A DNA stretch of 46,227 nt from Gammaproteobacteria bacterium (GTDB lineage Bacteria > Pseudomonadota > Gammaproteobacteria > Pseudomonadales > Azotimanducaceae), in the NCBI GenBank assembly GCA_028820495.1, contig JAPPIX010000412.1, forward strand, positions 1-46,227, written 5' to 3'. Positions within the stretch are counted from its first letter, which is position 1; each line of letters starts with the position of its first letter. The notes beneath the pieces were generated by a model. That model searched no databases. It had not been told where the DNA came from and saw only the letters and a list, made by a program, of their open reading frames with translations. Shown piece by piece: positions 7,890 through 16,984 of the stretch. Both the position numbers and the translations under genes were made by a program.

Positions 7890-9179
7890 CTAGTCCGACG
7901 ATGGGACTGGCTGATCCATGCGCGCATAGATGGTTAGAAGCAACTCGTCCTGGTCCAACAAGCGATACTCGGGCTCTTGGCCAGACAGCTCAGCGCTATT
8001 GTCCAAAATGATGGGCACGCCCTCTCCCCGCTTTTCCATCATGTGACTGCGACCGCTTCGCAGCCAAGACTCGCCCGGTGCTTTGCACAGGGTCAGCAGG
8101 CTGCAAATTGCTTCATTTCTGGCCGATTGCCGGAACCGAAGGCTATCGATGGACAGTGAATTCGGAATTGCGCCGGGAGAATAGAGTTCCAATCGACTGT
8201 CGAACAGCCTGAGGCGAATCCGTTCGCCGTGAATCGAGTAGTCGCGATGAGCAACGGCGTTTACTATCGCCTCGAACACCGCCGACATGTCGTACTGGGG
8301 TAAGTCCACACGACCTTGGTCCTTGGTTGCTGCGGTTCGCATGTTTCGGGCGACGAACCGGCAAGCCCCCTGTATCTGGCTATCCAAGGGCCCCCCAAAG
8401 TCTTGGGCGTCGAGTTGGTAAGCACTGCCTGCTGAACCAGTCTGAATTCTATCGCCTCGATAGGCTGCCGCTTGAATGTACGCGCTTGGAAGCCATAGGC
8501 GGGGATTCTCGGCAGCCATCAGCACTCCGGCGACTGTTGGTCGAACCGTGCCGTCTTCATCCATCCGAGCCATGCCGAGTTTCCCAAGAAACGTGGCTTG
8601 GTCTTCATCTGAACGCGGGCTGCGCAATCGCTCTACTAGATCGGGCGACAAATGTTCAAGTCGCGCCCCATCCACGGGCTGCTCGTCGAATCGAATCAGG
8701 CGCGTTTGGCTGCGCTGCTGAAACAGCCGGGCGAGATACTCTGGCGACATCGGCACTTTCGCATCAGCCAACCGATGCAGATAGCCGCCCGGGCTTTGGT
8801 GAACGAACAGGCTGCGCGGCACATCGACCTTAACAACCGCCACCTCCTCGCCCAACGTGGACGGCAGTCGGATGCGATCTAGAACAAGGTTTCCAAGTGG
8901 CGGCTTGATGGAGTCGGTGCACAGGTTGCGCACATACTCGACGACTGCATCGAGCCGCTCATCAGGAATGCCGACCACTTCATGAGTGCGGCCCTCAACA
9001 CCAAGCACGAATACGCCACCGCTGCTGTTCGCCAAGGCAGCCAATGCGTCAGCCAAACGGTCTCTGCTAGGCTCGCTAACCCGGTCCCCGCGAAACCGCG
9101 CGTCCTTGAACTCAAGGAACGTGCTTTCTCCCAGCCGAATCTTCTCTAGCAGTTCCTGAGTGCTGTCAAACACGTTCAA
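7890..9179 (-). CDS. AlbA_2/Schlafen-like putative DNA-binding protein with RecG-C-like domain
   Basis: A 429-residue protein of the 'putative transcriptional regulator / RecG-like' group. The N-terminal AlbA_2 domain shows ESTFLEFKDARF at about 18-29 and LADALAALANSSGGVFVLGVEG at about 42-63. A HATPase_c_4/RecG-C-type region near residues 300-345 includes AVFEAIVNAVAHRDYSIHGE and LELYSPGAIPNSL. AlbA_2 domains bind nucleic acid and in Schlafen-like proteins can act as RNases; the C-terminal domain has the GHKL-type N box. It lies nine bases downstream of the PHP-ATPase gene on the same strand and is probably cotranscribed. Function is unknown; partnership with the ATPase is inference from adjacency. 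Confidence 0.8.
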   Translation of the reverse strand: MNVFDSTQELLEKIRLGESTFLEFKDARFRGDRVSEPSRDRLADALAALANSSGGVFVLGVEGRTHEVVGIPDERLDAVVEYVRNLCTDSIKPPLGNLVLDRIRLPSTLGEEVAVVKVDVPRSLFVHQSPGGYLHRLADAKVPMSPEYLARLFQQRSQTRLIRFDEQPVDGARLEHLSPDLVERLRSPRSDEDQATFLGKLGMARMDEDGTVRPTVAGVLMAAENPRLWLPSAYIQAAAYRGDRIQTGSAGSAYQLDAQDFGGPLDSQIQGACRFVARNMRTAATKDQGRVDLPQYDMSAVFEAIVNAVAHRDYSIHGERIRLRLFDSRLELYSPGAIPNSLSIDSLRFRQSARNEAICSLLTLCKAPGESWLRSGRSHMMEKRGEGVPIILDNSAELSGQEPEYRLLDQDELLLTIYARMDQPVPSSD

Positions 9180-9188
9180 CCAACTTCA

Positions 9189-12164
9189 TCAGCGAGCACC
9201 TTCAAGATCCCGGCCCAATCGCCGGTATCGCCGTTCAAAAGCTTCCCGGCCACCCTCCATAATCCGGCAAACCTCTTCTCGAATCTGCGGTTCCTGCAAC
9301 GAGCCAGACTCAACAATCCGGCATTGACCAGATCGAAAGTCCAGCGCATGAACAAGCTCAGCGTCTCCATTCACGACGATATTGGGATTGTGAGTAACGA
9401 CAATCACCTGGCGCTTCAGCTTCTGCTCGCGAATCTGACGCACAACCAAGTCGTAGATTAGGTTGTTATCGAGATCGTCTTCCGGCTGGTCAAGCACCAG
9501 CGGCTCATCTCCGTGGGCCAACAGAAAGGCCAGCATGGCGGCGGAGCGCTGCCCTGCCGAAGCTTGTGCAATGGGCTGAAAGTCCCGCCCATCCCCGCGC
9601 CGACTGTACTCGACCTTCAAGCCATCCTCAGGAAACCAAGTCAATAGGCCGTCAAGCAATTCTGGGGTACGTTCGTTTTCGCGCTTGAGGTAATTGTTGA
9701 AAGCGCCGCCGAAGTCTCCGCTGCCTAGGCAGGCGGACTGCAACCGTCTGTGGAGCGCAGCCACTCGCTTCTCGACCTCCTCAACTCGTTGCCGCCTGTC
9801 CGAAGGCAGATCAGCCAGCAGATCAACCACAACACCCTTGTCGGGGCCATCATCCCCCATCACGAGAATGTCGTCGGCAAATCTACGGTCCGTCACCCGC
9901 AAGGCTTCTCGGAGGGATCGCTCAATGAAGCGCGGGTCGTCAGCACAAGTCTGGACTTCAATCCGAACGAACTGATTTTCGGCGAGGGTTTGAGCAAGGA
10001 AGCGAACTCGCGCATCGCTCAATGCACGGCGCTTCTCCTGCAACACCTGATGCAAAGCTTGGGCTTCGTCGGACAAACGATCCAGTGCTTCCGATTGCGA
10101 ATGCAAACGCTTGCTTTCGCCTTCCAGTTGCTGCCGGTCCTGCACGAGGCCACCATACTCGCTTGGATCAGCAACACCTTCCCGTCGCAAATTAGCGACT
10201 AACTCGTTGAACCGGCGGTTCGCGTCATCAACCGCCGCCTGCCAAGCCGAGTTCGACAGCCCCTCTTTGTGCCCATTCAACGTCTCTCGCAGGCGCTGGG
10301 CAGCGGCCTCCAACTCCCTCGCCGAGACGCTCACTGCACTCCGAAGTGCCTCCAATATGCCAAGGACGCCGCGATCTGGGTCTGCGTCAGACCTTTCGCC
10401 GAACAAGCCGTCCGGCAAATTCTCCAACTCAAGTTCCGAGGCGAAAGAGAATATGTCATCAGCAACCTTGAAGGCGCTCTGGAACTGACGCTCGACCTCT
10501 TGGCTTTGGCGGCCCCGGCGACGGTAGTTGGTGAGCACTTCCGTGTGGCCATCATCTTCAAAGCGCTTCAGCTTGCGTTCCACGTCTTGTCGCTTGACCG
10601 CAAGCTCGCCAACGCCCTTCAATTTGGCTTCAATCTCCCGCATTCGCACCCTCAGGGACTGAAATGCGTTCTTGGCCTCTTGCAATTGGCCGTGTTCTCC
10701 AGACGCCCCTGCCGCCTCGTCAATTACCCTCAGCAGAGCTTGTTGGTTGTCGCTGGCCAGCGCAGCAATTTGGCCTTGGCTAAAGATGCGCAGCGGGAAC
10801 CGCTCTGGTGTGATTGCCTGGCTCACCGATGGCGTCCATCCCCCCGCGCCATCATCATCCTGCACCGCAGGATCATCGGAAGGGCGCGATTCCTGTTTGG
10901 TGATTACCAGCCGGTCAGAAAGGCCAACGCCATGCTTGGCCCCGAGGACACCGGTGCCCTCGTCCAAACTGTCGAGCACCTTCACCGGATCATCACCCCA
11001 GCGCCATCTGAGGCGATGACGCGCTCCATCACGCATTAAAGTGGCACAAATGAGCGTGTTTTCGTTCAGCCCACCTTGGGCGTCTTGATCCTTGGGCACC
11101 CGCTCAAATGCCTCAAAGGTCAGGCGCGGGAGGCTGTTTTGTTCGAATTCTTCCACCAGTTCGGCTCTGCGCCTAGCTGCCAACCGCAAGGCATGCACAA
11201 TCGTGGACTTTCCTGTGCCCCGCCCACCCACCAGAGCCGTCATCCATGGGCTACATGCCAGTTTCAATGACTGGCCACGCCCCATGAAGCGGGCGTTTTC
11301 GACTTCGAGCTCTTCGATGAAGTGATTGGGCAGGTCAAAAGGATCAAATTGTTGAGGGTCATCGCTTCGACCAACGGAAATGCCTCCGCCGTCAATCAGC
11401 GCCAAACGCACTCCGTCGAGCGAGGGCTGGGCCATCTTCACCCAAGTGTAGTGAGAGCCCGGGTGTCTCGGTCCAGCCTTACCGCTTGGATGATGCGAGT
11501 CAGAGCCCAGCACCTCGGCCCAGTTCAGTTTGCGCTGTTGGTAGAGTTCCGGCTTCACGCCATGGGGGTCCACGACTTCGATGGCAAACAAGCCTTCGGC
11601 ATCCAGCAGCGGCTTCAACGTATTGCCTGGCAGTTTCCATGCCCCCGAGGGGCCATCCACATGCGCCAAAATGGGGATGCCACTTCGTTCATGAATGGCT
11701 TGCACAACGTTGATGGGTGACGACTCGACCGCTGCGTCGCTGGCGCCCCGCCGCCCCCCAAAGCCAACCGCACCCAACAATGCCGACACGTCGGCCGAAT
11801 CGCTCTCTACATCGAGCAACGCAAGCACATGGACATTCCCATTGGCCGTGATTTCCACGCCTGGGAACAGGTTTAGCGGGCGAAAGTCCTCAGGTTCCTC
11901 GGCAGTCAATTCCGATAGCGCGGTGCGCAACGGATCAATCCAATCTCCAGAGTTGTGATCAGTCACGGCAACGCAGTCGATTCCTGCACGCATGAAGCCA
12001 AGCAACCAATCGCGAGGCGTGATTTTTCGCAGCGAGCCTTGGTCTTGACCCTTGCCGTAGTCGAGAGACGCCGGAGTGTGGGTGTGGAAGTCAAACTTCC
12101 ACCACCGTGCACCCGGATAGGGCCATTGCACATTGCCATTCAAGGTCACGCCTCCGCTCAGCAT
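9189..12164 (-). CDS. TrlF-like PHP-domain plus SMC/Rad50-type ATPase
   Basis: The product (991 residues from the ATG at 12164) joins two modules. Residues about 22-270 are a PHP phosphoesterase domain with metal ligands HTH 27-29, DH 69-70, Glu104, His168 and the SDSH group near 222-224. Residues about 290-970 are an SMC/Rad50-like ATPase: Walker A GGRGTGKST near 313-321, a long charged coiled-coil stretch (about 470-830), an ABC-type signature SAGQR near 869, Walker B LVLDQPEDDLDN near 889 and switch His VVTHN near 922. This architecture is catalogued as the TrlF family of AAA-like ATPases. The predicted activity is ATP-gated nucleic-acid or nucleotide hydrolysis. The start is uncertain: TTG at 12209 and an internal TTG behind GGAGG are alternatives. 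It leads the pair with the AlbA_2 gene. Confidence 0.85.
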   Translation of the reverse strand: MLSGGVTLNGNVQWPYPGARWWKFDFHTHTPASLDYGKGQDQGSLRKITPRDWLLGFMRAGIDCVAVTDHNSGDWIDPLRTALSELTAEEPEDFRPLNLFPGVEITANGNVHVLALLDVESDSADVSALLGAVGFGGRRGASDAAVESSPINVVQAIHERSGIPILAHVDGPSGAWKLPGNTLKPLLDAEGLFAIEVVDPHGVKPELYQQRKLNWAEVLGSDSHHPSGKAGPRHPGSHYTWVKMAQPSLDGVRLALIDGGGISVGRSDDPQQFDPFDLPNHFIEELEVENARFMGRGQSLKLACSPWMTALVGGRGTGKSTIVHALRLAARRRAELVEEFEQNSLPRLTFEAFERVPKDQDAQGGLNENTLICATLMRDGARHRLRWRWGDDPVKVLDSLDEGTGVLGAKHGVGLSDRLVITKQESRPSDDPAVQDDDGAGGWTPSVSQAITPERFPLRIFSQGQIAALASDNQQALLRVIDEAAGASGEHGQLQEAKNAFQSLRVRMREIEAKLKGVGELAVKRQDVERKLKRFEDDGHTEVLTNYRRRGRQSQEVERQFQSAFKVADDIFSFASELELENLPDGLFGERSDADPDRGVLGILEALRSAVSVSARELEAAAQRLRETLNGHKEGLSNSAWQAAVDDANRRFNELVANLRREGVADPSEYGGLVQDRQQLEGESKRLHSQSEALDRLSDEAQALHQVLQEKRRALSDARVRFLAQTLAENQFVRIEVQTCADDPRFIERSLREALRVTDRRFADDILVMGDDGPDKGVVVDLLADLPSDRRQRVEEVEKRVAALHRRLQSACLGSGDFGGAFNNYLKRENERTPELLDGLLTWFPEDGLKVEYSRRGDGRDFQPIAQASAGQRSAAMLAFLLAHGDEPLVLDQPEDDLDNNLIYDLVVRQIREQKLKRQVIVVTHNPNIVVNGDAELVHALDFRSGQCRIVESGSLQEPQIREEVCRIMEGGREAFERRYRRLGRDLEGAR

Positions 12165-12272
12165 TGTATGCCCATGCTTCTGCCCCGGAAGAGTCTTCCT
12201 AGCGAGCAATCCAATGGACTATCCGCCGCCCCAAATTGAGCACGTTCGCGTAGTCCACTCTGGCGATGCATC

Positions 12273-12278
12273 ATTATA
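12273..12278 (-). promoter_or_regulatory. -10 element (TATAAT) upstream of the PHP-ATPase gene
   Basis: The minus strand reads a perfect TATAAT here, about 108 bases before the ATG at 12164. The best -35 (TTCTGC at an 18-base spacing) is poor, so activation or a regulated promoter is possible. The stretch 12165-12408 has no gene. Confidence 0.4.
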
Positions 12279-12408
12279 CGAGTGTCTTGGGCCAGTGCAG
12301 AAGTTTGCTTACATCCCTCCAATTGCTGCGCGTCGGTCCAATCCGGAGGTTGCCCCGCTACTGCTATGTACACTACCTTTTGCCTTTACCACCCGTTGAG
12401 GCAAATCG

Positions 12409-14073
12409 ATGCGCGGACGGCAAGTTTTCATGGACAGCCTGGTCGCCCACGGCGTGGACGCCATCTTCGGCAATCCTGGGACGACGGAGAACCCGCTGCT
12501 GGACAGTCTGGCCGACTATCCCCAGGTTCAGTACTACACGGCGCTACACGAAGGGGTCGCGGTAGGCGCGGCCAAGGGTTACACGCAGGCCTGCGGCAAG
12601 GTGGGAGTGGTCAATCTGCACGTCGCGCCGGGGCTCGGCAACGGCATCGGCATGATCTACGGGGCGTTGAAGGGCAGCACGCCGATGATCGTCACCGCCG
12701 GGCAGCAGGATACGCGGCTGCGCCTGCGCGAGCCCTTGTTGTCCCACGACTTGGTGGCGATGGCGGCGCCGGTGACCAAGTGGAGCGCCGAACCGCGCAA
12801 CGCCGACGAAATGGCGGCCACGCTGCGCCGGGCTTTTCGCATCGCCGTTGAGGCGCCCGCCGGGCCGGTGTTCATCGCCCTGCCGGTGGACGTGATGGAG
12901 CAGGAGACCGAACTCGGCGCTGAAGTGCCGGACGGACTCCACCCCCATCCCCGAGTGGAGCCCAACGGTCTGGAGGCGGCGGTGGCGGCACTGCTGGGCA
13001 GCTCCTCGCCCGCCATCATTGCCGGGGATGACGTGGCTGCGGCAGGGGCAAGCGGCGAGTTGGTGGCCTTGGCCGAGCAGCTCGGCGCACCGGTTTGGCA
13101 TGAGCCACTGCGCAGCCAGTCGGCCATCCCCAGCCGCCATCCCAGCAACCAAGGACGCATTCCCTTCGAGGCGGCAACCATCCGCAAAGCACTGGCGGGC
13201 CACGACCTGGTGCTGCTAATCGGCGCCAACCTGATCGAGGAACTCTGGTTCGACCCCGGCCCCTTGCTGCCGGAAACCGCCACCGTTGTCCACCTGTGCG
13301 AGTCGCCCAACCGGCTGGCCTTTAACCATCGGGCGGACCTTGGCTTAGTGGGCGACTTACGCGACGCCATGCAACGCATCACCGTACAATTCGCCGAACT
13401 TGGGGGCGATTCGGCAAGAGCCCTCGCCCAAGCGCGCAACGAGTCCCTCCTGAGCGCCCAGCAGGCCCGGCAGGAAGCCGCCGCCAAGTCGATGTCGAAG
13501 ATCTGGGACCTCAAGCCGATGACCCCTCGGCGGGCGCTGCATGAGATCAGCAACGCCCTGCCCCAGGAGGCGGTCGTCGTCGATGAAACCATCACCGGCT
13601 TCCTGGACGTGGCCGCGTTGTTCGATTTTCGCGGCCCAGGCGATTTCTTCTCCGGCCGGGGCGGCGGCATCGGCCAAGGCGTCGCCGCCGCGTTGGGGGT
13701 TCAGGTGGCGCAGCGGGACCGGCCGGTGGTGGCCCTGTCCGGCGACGGCTCGGCGATGTACAGCATTCAGGCCCTCTGGACCGCCGCCCATTGCGGCCTG
13801 CCGGTGATCTTCGTCATCCTGTCAAATCGGGAGTACCGGGTGCTCAAGCTCAACCTTGACGCCTACCGGCACCGCTTCAACGCCGAGTCGAACCGGCCCT
13901 ACCCGCACATGGATCTGGTCAACCCGACGCTCGGCTTCGTGGACATGGCGAAGGGCATGGGGGTGGCGGGCGAGCAAGTCAGCGAACCGGAAGCCTTGAC
14001 GGCGGCGCTGCGCCGCGCCTTGGCGGCCGGCAAGCCTTACTTGATCGACGTCATCGTTTCCGGAACGCAATAA
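12409..14073 (+). CDS. Thiamine-diphosphate enzyme, benzoylformate decarboxylase-like
   Basis: A 554-residue 2-oxoacid decarboxylase-fold enzyme. GNPGTTENPLL near residue 22, the ThDP-activating Glu in LHEGVAVGAA near 47, LHVAPGLGNG near 70, TAGQQDTRLR near 97, and the ThDP/Mg motif GDGSAMYSIQALWTAA with the matching NREY near 446-480 align with benzoylformate decarboxylase (MdlC). Compared with the Pseudomonas putida enzyme, Ser26 is replaced by Thr and the region of His281 (…HQYDPG) reads LWFDPG without His, so the substrate may not be benzoylformate. GAGG stands eight bases before the ATG. It stands alone, ending four bases from the convergent lipoprotein gene. Confidence 0.85.
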   Translation: MRGRQVFMDSLVAHGVDAIFGNPGTTENPLLDSLADYPQVQYYTALHEGVAVGAAKGYTQACGKVGVVNLHVAPGLGNGIGMIYGALKGSTPMIVTAGQQDTRLRLREPLLSHDLVAMAAPVTKWSAEPRNADEMAATLRRAFRIAVEAPAGPVFIALPVDVMEQETELGAEVPDGLHPHPRVEPNGLEAAVAALLGSSSPAIIAGDDVAAAGASGELVALAEQLGAPVWHEPLRSQSAIPSRHPSNQGRIPFEAATIRKALAGHDLVLLIGANLIEELWFDPGPLLPETATVVHLCESPNRLAFNHRADLGLVGDLRDAMQRITVQFAELGGDSARALAQARNESLLSAQQARQEAAAKSMSKIWDLKPMTPRRALHEISNALPQEAVVVDETITGFLDVAALFDFRGPGDFFSGRGGGIGQGVAAALGVQVAQRDRPVVALSGDGSAMYSIQALWTAAHCGLPVIFVILSNREYRVLKLNLDAYRHRFNAESNRPYPHMDLVNPTLGFVDMAKGMGVAGEQVSEPEALTAALRRALAAGKPYLIDVIVSGTQ

Positions 14074-14076
14074 CTC

Positions 14077-14949
14077 TCATTGCCGCCGCCGAAAGCCGAG
14101 CAGGGAGGCCTTGGCCGTCAGCGGATGGCCGACATAGGCAAACCGGGACCCATCGCTCGATGCCAAGGCCAGCACCGCCTCCCGGTCGCCCGCTAGGTTG
14201 ACAACTTCATCACAGGACTGCCCTGCTTCGACAAACCAAGCCAGCAGCCGCTGGCCCAAGGTGAACAGGTGCATGGGCCGCAGGGTGGCGCCGACCACCG
14301 CGAACGGGCCGCAGGTGGCCACGAAGGCGCGCAGATAGCGGGGGCGCTTCAAATCCCGTTCGCTGATGTCCAGAAGCCCAGCTTCGACAATGCCCGGCCC
14401 GGCCTGCAGGGCGGAGTCGTACATGCCCCGATGGTAATCGCGGTGGCCGACTACCCCGAGGCCCTGGCGGCGCACGCCCAGAATCCGCGTGTAACCGTGC
14501 GGCTGCACCGGACTGAGGGTGCGGCCCTCCAACTGCAGCAAGCCCACGGGATCCAGCGAACTGACCTCCGCCACGAATCCGCTGCCGACGACCGCCTGCA
14601 CCTCCGCCAACGCCCCGGCCGCGGTGATGCCGTCCGGTTTCCCGCCGAGCAGCACCGGTTCCATGACCGCCAGATCCACCAGCAGCGTGATCACCGAGGC
14701 ATCGGCGTCCGCAATCGAAAGGACGGATACGCCCTCAGTTGCGACCCCCTTGAAGGCACCCACCACCGCCTCCAAGGCCAAGGCGCCGTCGTCGATCTGC
14801 GGAGCCAGCCCTTGGGCAAGCCCGGATAGAGCTCGCTCAGCAGGCAGGGTCGGGTCGGCTTCCGGATCGGAGCAAGCTGAGATGACGCCCAAGCCCACAC
14901 CAAGGGTCAACCCTAGGATCCAGCGAGTTGCGTTCAGCGGGCGCCTCAT
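14077..14949 (-). CDS. Putative lipoprotein, resembles phosphodiester glycosidase (DUF2233/NAGPA) domain
   Basis: The N-terminus is a lipoprotein signal: basic RRPLNATRW, a hydrophobic stretch and the lipobox ISAC with Cys26, so the protein should be lipid-anchored in the envelope. The middle and C-terminal parts (PVGLLQLEGRTLSP, SALQAGPGIVEAG, then LFTLGQRLLAWFVEAGQSCDEVVNLAGD) recall the phosphodiester glycosidase fold, but the usual C-terminal DGG catalytic stretch is replaced by AGD, so activity is doubtful. The assignment is tentative. Its start overlaps the CstA-family stop codon (ATGA), so it is the last gene of that translationally coupled chain. Confidence 0.55.
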   Translation of the reverse strand: MRRPLNATRWILGLTLGVGLGVISACSDPEADPTLPAERALSGLAQGLAPQIDDGALALEAVVGAFKGVATEGVSVLSIADADASVITLLVDLAVMEPVLLGGKPDGITAAGALAEVQAVVGSGFVAEVSSLDPVGLLQLEGRTLSPVQPHGYTRILGVRRQGLGVVGHRDYHRGMYDSALQAGPGIVEAGLLDISERDLKRPRYLRAFVATCGPFAVVGATLRPMHLFTLGQRLLAWFVEAGQSCDEVVNLAGDREAVLALASSDGSRFAYVGHPLTAKASLLGFRRRQ

Positions 14950-16637
14950 TCAGCACTGAGGTCGTTGACGGGCGGCGGGGTGGCCTTGCTTCCCGCTGCC
15001 AGAACCGAACCGGCCTCCAGCATGACCAGCAAGCTCGTGCCGAGCACCAGAACGTCCAGCGCCACCAACAGGTAGTTGCCATCAAGGAAGAACTGCCGCA
15101 GGGTGACCAGCCCGGCCAGGAAAGACATGACCAACACGAACAGCATGGGTGCCAAGGTGTAGCGAGCCGGACGCCCCAGCTTGACCAGCATGACGCTGAT
15201 CACCAACAGGGTGAGTCCGGCCAGCAACTGATTGGTGGCGCCGAACAGCGGCCAGATGACCAGCCCTCCCGCACCGCTGGCACCGCCGGCGCCGAAGGCC
15301 AGCAGCAAGCAGGCCCCCACCGCCAGAACCGTGGCCATGACATGGCCATTGAGCACCGGCAGGCGGTAGATCGTGGCCCACTCCTGGATGATGTAGCGCT
15401 GCAGGCGCACCCCGGAATCCATGGTCGTGCCCGCGAACAGCACCACCATCGTGGCCAGCAGGGTTTGCGCCAAGCCTTCGGAGAAGCCCCAACCGGCACT
15501 GATCAGGTTGGCCCCGCCCTGAATGAAGGAGCCCGCCCCGGCGGTGCCGAACTTGTCGTAGATGGCGTGCCACTGCTCAGTGGTCGCAGCGAGCGTCACG
15601 CCGCTCACCGCGACGATGGTGATCAGCGCCAGCGAGCCCTCCCCCACCGCGCCCAGATAGCCGACGAAGCGGGCGTCGGTTTCCTTGTTCAACTGCTTGG
15701 AACTGGTGCCGGAGGCGACGATGCCGTGAAATCCCGACACCACGCCGCAGGCGATAGTGACGAACAGTAGCGGAATGATGGACGGCGCGGCCTCATCGAC
15801 CCGGTTGTTGAAGGCCGGCGCCGAGATCTCCGGCATGACCAAAATCACGGCCCCGTAGAGCAGCGCCAAGCCGACGAAGAGCTGCAGGCCGTTGATGAAG
15901 TCGCGGGGCTGCAGCAGCACCCAGACCGGCAGCATGGAGGCCACCGCCGCATAGAGAAAGAGAATGAGGATCCAATTGGCTTCGGCGCCAAGCCCCAGCT
16001 TCGGCGGCAGGCTGAGCGGCAGCTCGCTGCCCGCATAGATGAAGGCGTAGAGCGCCGCCACCCCGAGCACGCCCAAGGCGATGAGATTGAAGCGCCGATG
16101 CACCATCTGGCCGATGACCAAGGCCACCGCAATGGCCGCCCAAGCCGGCAACACCGCCTCCGGCGTACTCACCAAGGCCCTGGCAATGACCACGCCAAAC
16201 ACCGAGTTGACCATGAGCAGCAAGAGGAAGACGACCACCATGTAGAGCTTGCGGGTGCGGGCGCCGACGACGGTTTCGGACAGCGCCCCGATGGAGCGGC
16301 CCCGGTGCCGGTTGCTGGCCCAAAGCGCCCCGAAGTCGTGCACGCCAGCAAAAAAGATGGTGCCCAGGACCACCCAGAGCACCGCCGGCGCCCACCCCCA
16401 GTAGACGGCGATGGCAGGGCCAACGATGGGCGCCGCACCCGCCACGGACGTGAAATGGTGCCCCCAGAGCACCACCTTGTTGGTGGGCACGAAGTCCACG
16501 CCGTCATTGAATTCATGGGCCGGGGTGACGAAAGCGGCGTCGAGCCGATAGATCTTCTCCGCAATGAAGCGCGAATAGACGAACCAGCCGAACGCCATGC
16601 CCGCGATGCCGAGCAGCACGATGGCAACGGAGTCCAC
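14946..16637 (-). CDS. CstA-family carbon starvation transporter
   Basis: A 563-residue, roughly 16-segment inner-membrane protein. Family hallmarks are the N-terminal VTPAHEFNDGVDFVPTNKVV, WGHHFTSVAGAAPIVGPAIA and FHGIVASGTSSKQLNKETD. CstA-family proteins import pyruvate or peptides during carbon limitation; at this length it resembles the shorter CstA/BtsT-like members. Translation starts at GTG 16637, sharing one base with the stop of the toxin gene; GGAAG precedes it by about seven bases. The overlap on both sides suggests coupled translation with the upstream toxin-antitoxin pair and the downstream lipoprotein. Confidence 0.9.
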   Translation of the reverse strand: MDSVAIVLLGIAGMAFGWFVYSRFIAEKIYRLDAAFVTPAHEFNDGVDFVPTNKVVLWGHHFTSVAGAAPIVGPAIAVYWGWAPAVLWVVLGTIFFAGVHDFGALWASNRHRGRSIGALSETVVGARTRKLYMVVVFLLLLMVNSVFGVVIARALVSTPEAVLPAWAAIAVALVIGQMVHRRFNLIALGVLGVAALYAFIYAGSELPLSLPPKLGLGAEANWILILFLYAAVASMLPVWVLLQPRDFINGLQLFVGLALLYGAVILVMPEISAPAFNNRVDEAAPSIIPLLFVTIACGVVSGFHGIVASGTSSKQLNKETDARFVGYLGAVGEGSLALITIVAVSGVTLAATTEQWHAIYDKFGTAGAGSFIQGGANLISAGWGFSEGLAQTLLATMVVLFAGTTMDSGVRLQRYIIQEWATIYRLPVLNGHVMATVLAVGACLLLAFGAGGASGAGGLVIWPLFGATNQLLAGLTLLVISVMLVKLGRPARYTLAPMLFVLVMSFLAGLVTLRQFFLDGNYLLVALDVLVLGTSLLVMLEAGSVLAAGSKATPPPVNDLSAE

Positions 16638-16984
16638 TAGCCAGCTTCCACTTTGCCCAAGATCAAAAAAGCACCTTCGCTATCCGAGCGAAACTCGGCC
16701 AAATCGAAACGCGATGCGCGAAGTGCCTCCTCAATGTCAGTGGTTGTGCAGTTCCCCAGCCGCAGCCAAACCACTTGGGGCGGTGGGCCGAGCAGGAAAC
16801 TGAGTTGGTGAAAGTCCTCGTCTTTCGAAACGATGACGAGATCGTTATCGCGGGCATATTCCCAAACTTCTAGATCATCAGCCTCAGCTAGGCCAACATC
16901 TCGAACGTGTACCGAATCCGGGAATGCATCAGCGAGCGTGGAAACGAGCTTAAACGAGAGGTTCTGATCGAAGATCAGCCTCAT
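16637..16984 (-). CDS. DUF5615 PIN-like toxin
   Basis: A 115-residue PIN-like protein. MRLIFDQNLSFKLV gives the first metal-binding Asp (residue 6), VRDVGLAEADDLEVWEYA and VIVSKDEDFHQL carry the central acidic cluster, and VVWLRLGNCTT follows; this is the standard DUF5615 layout. Such proteins are predicted Mg-dependent RNases acting as toxins of type II pairs with DUF433 antitoxins. Its ATG overlaps the antitoxin stop by four bases (ATGA), a typical toxin-antitoxin arrangement. Confidence 0.85.
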   Translation of the reverse strand: MRLIFDQNLSFKLVSTLADAFPDSVHVRDVGLAEADDLEVWEYARDNDLVIVSKDEDFHQLSFLLGPPPQVVWLRLGNCTTTDIEEALRASRFDLAEFRSDSEGAFLILGKVEAG

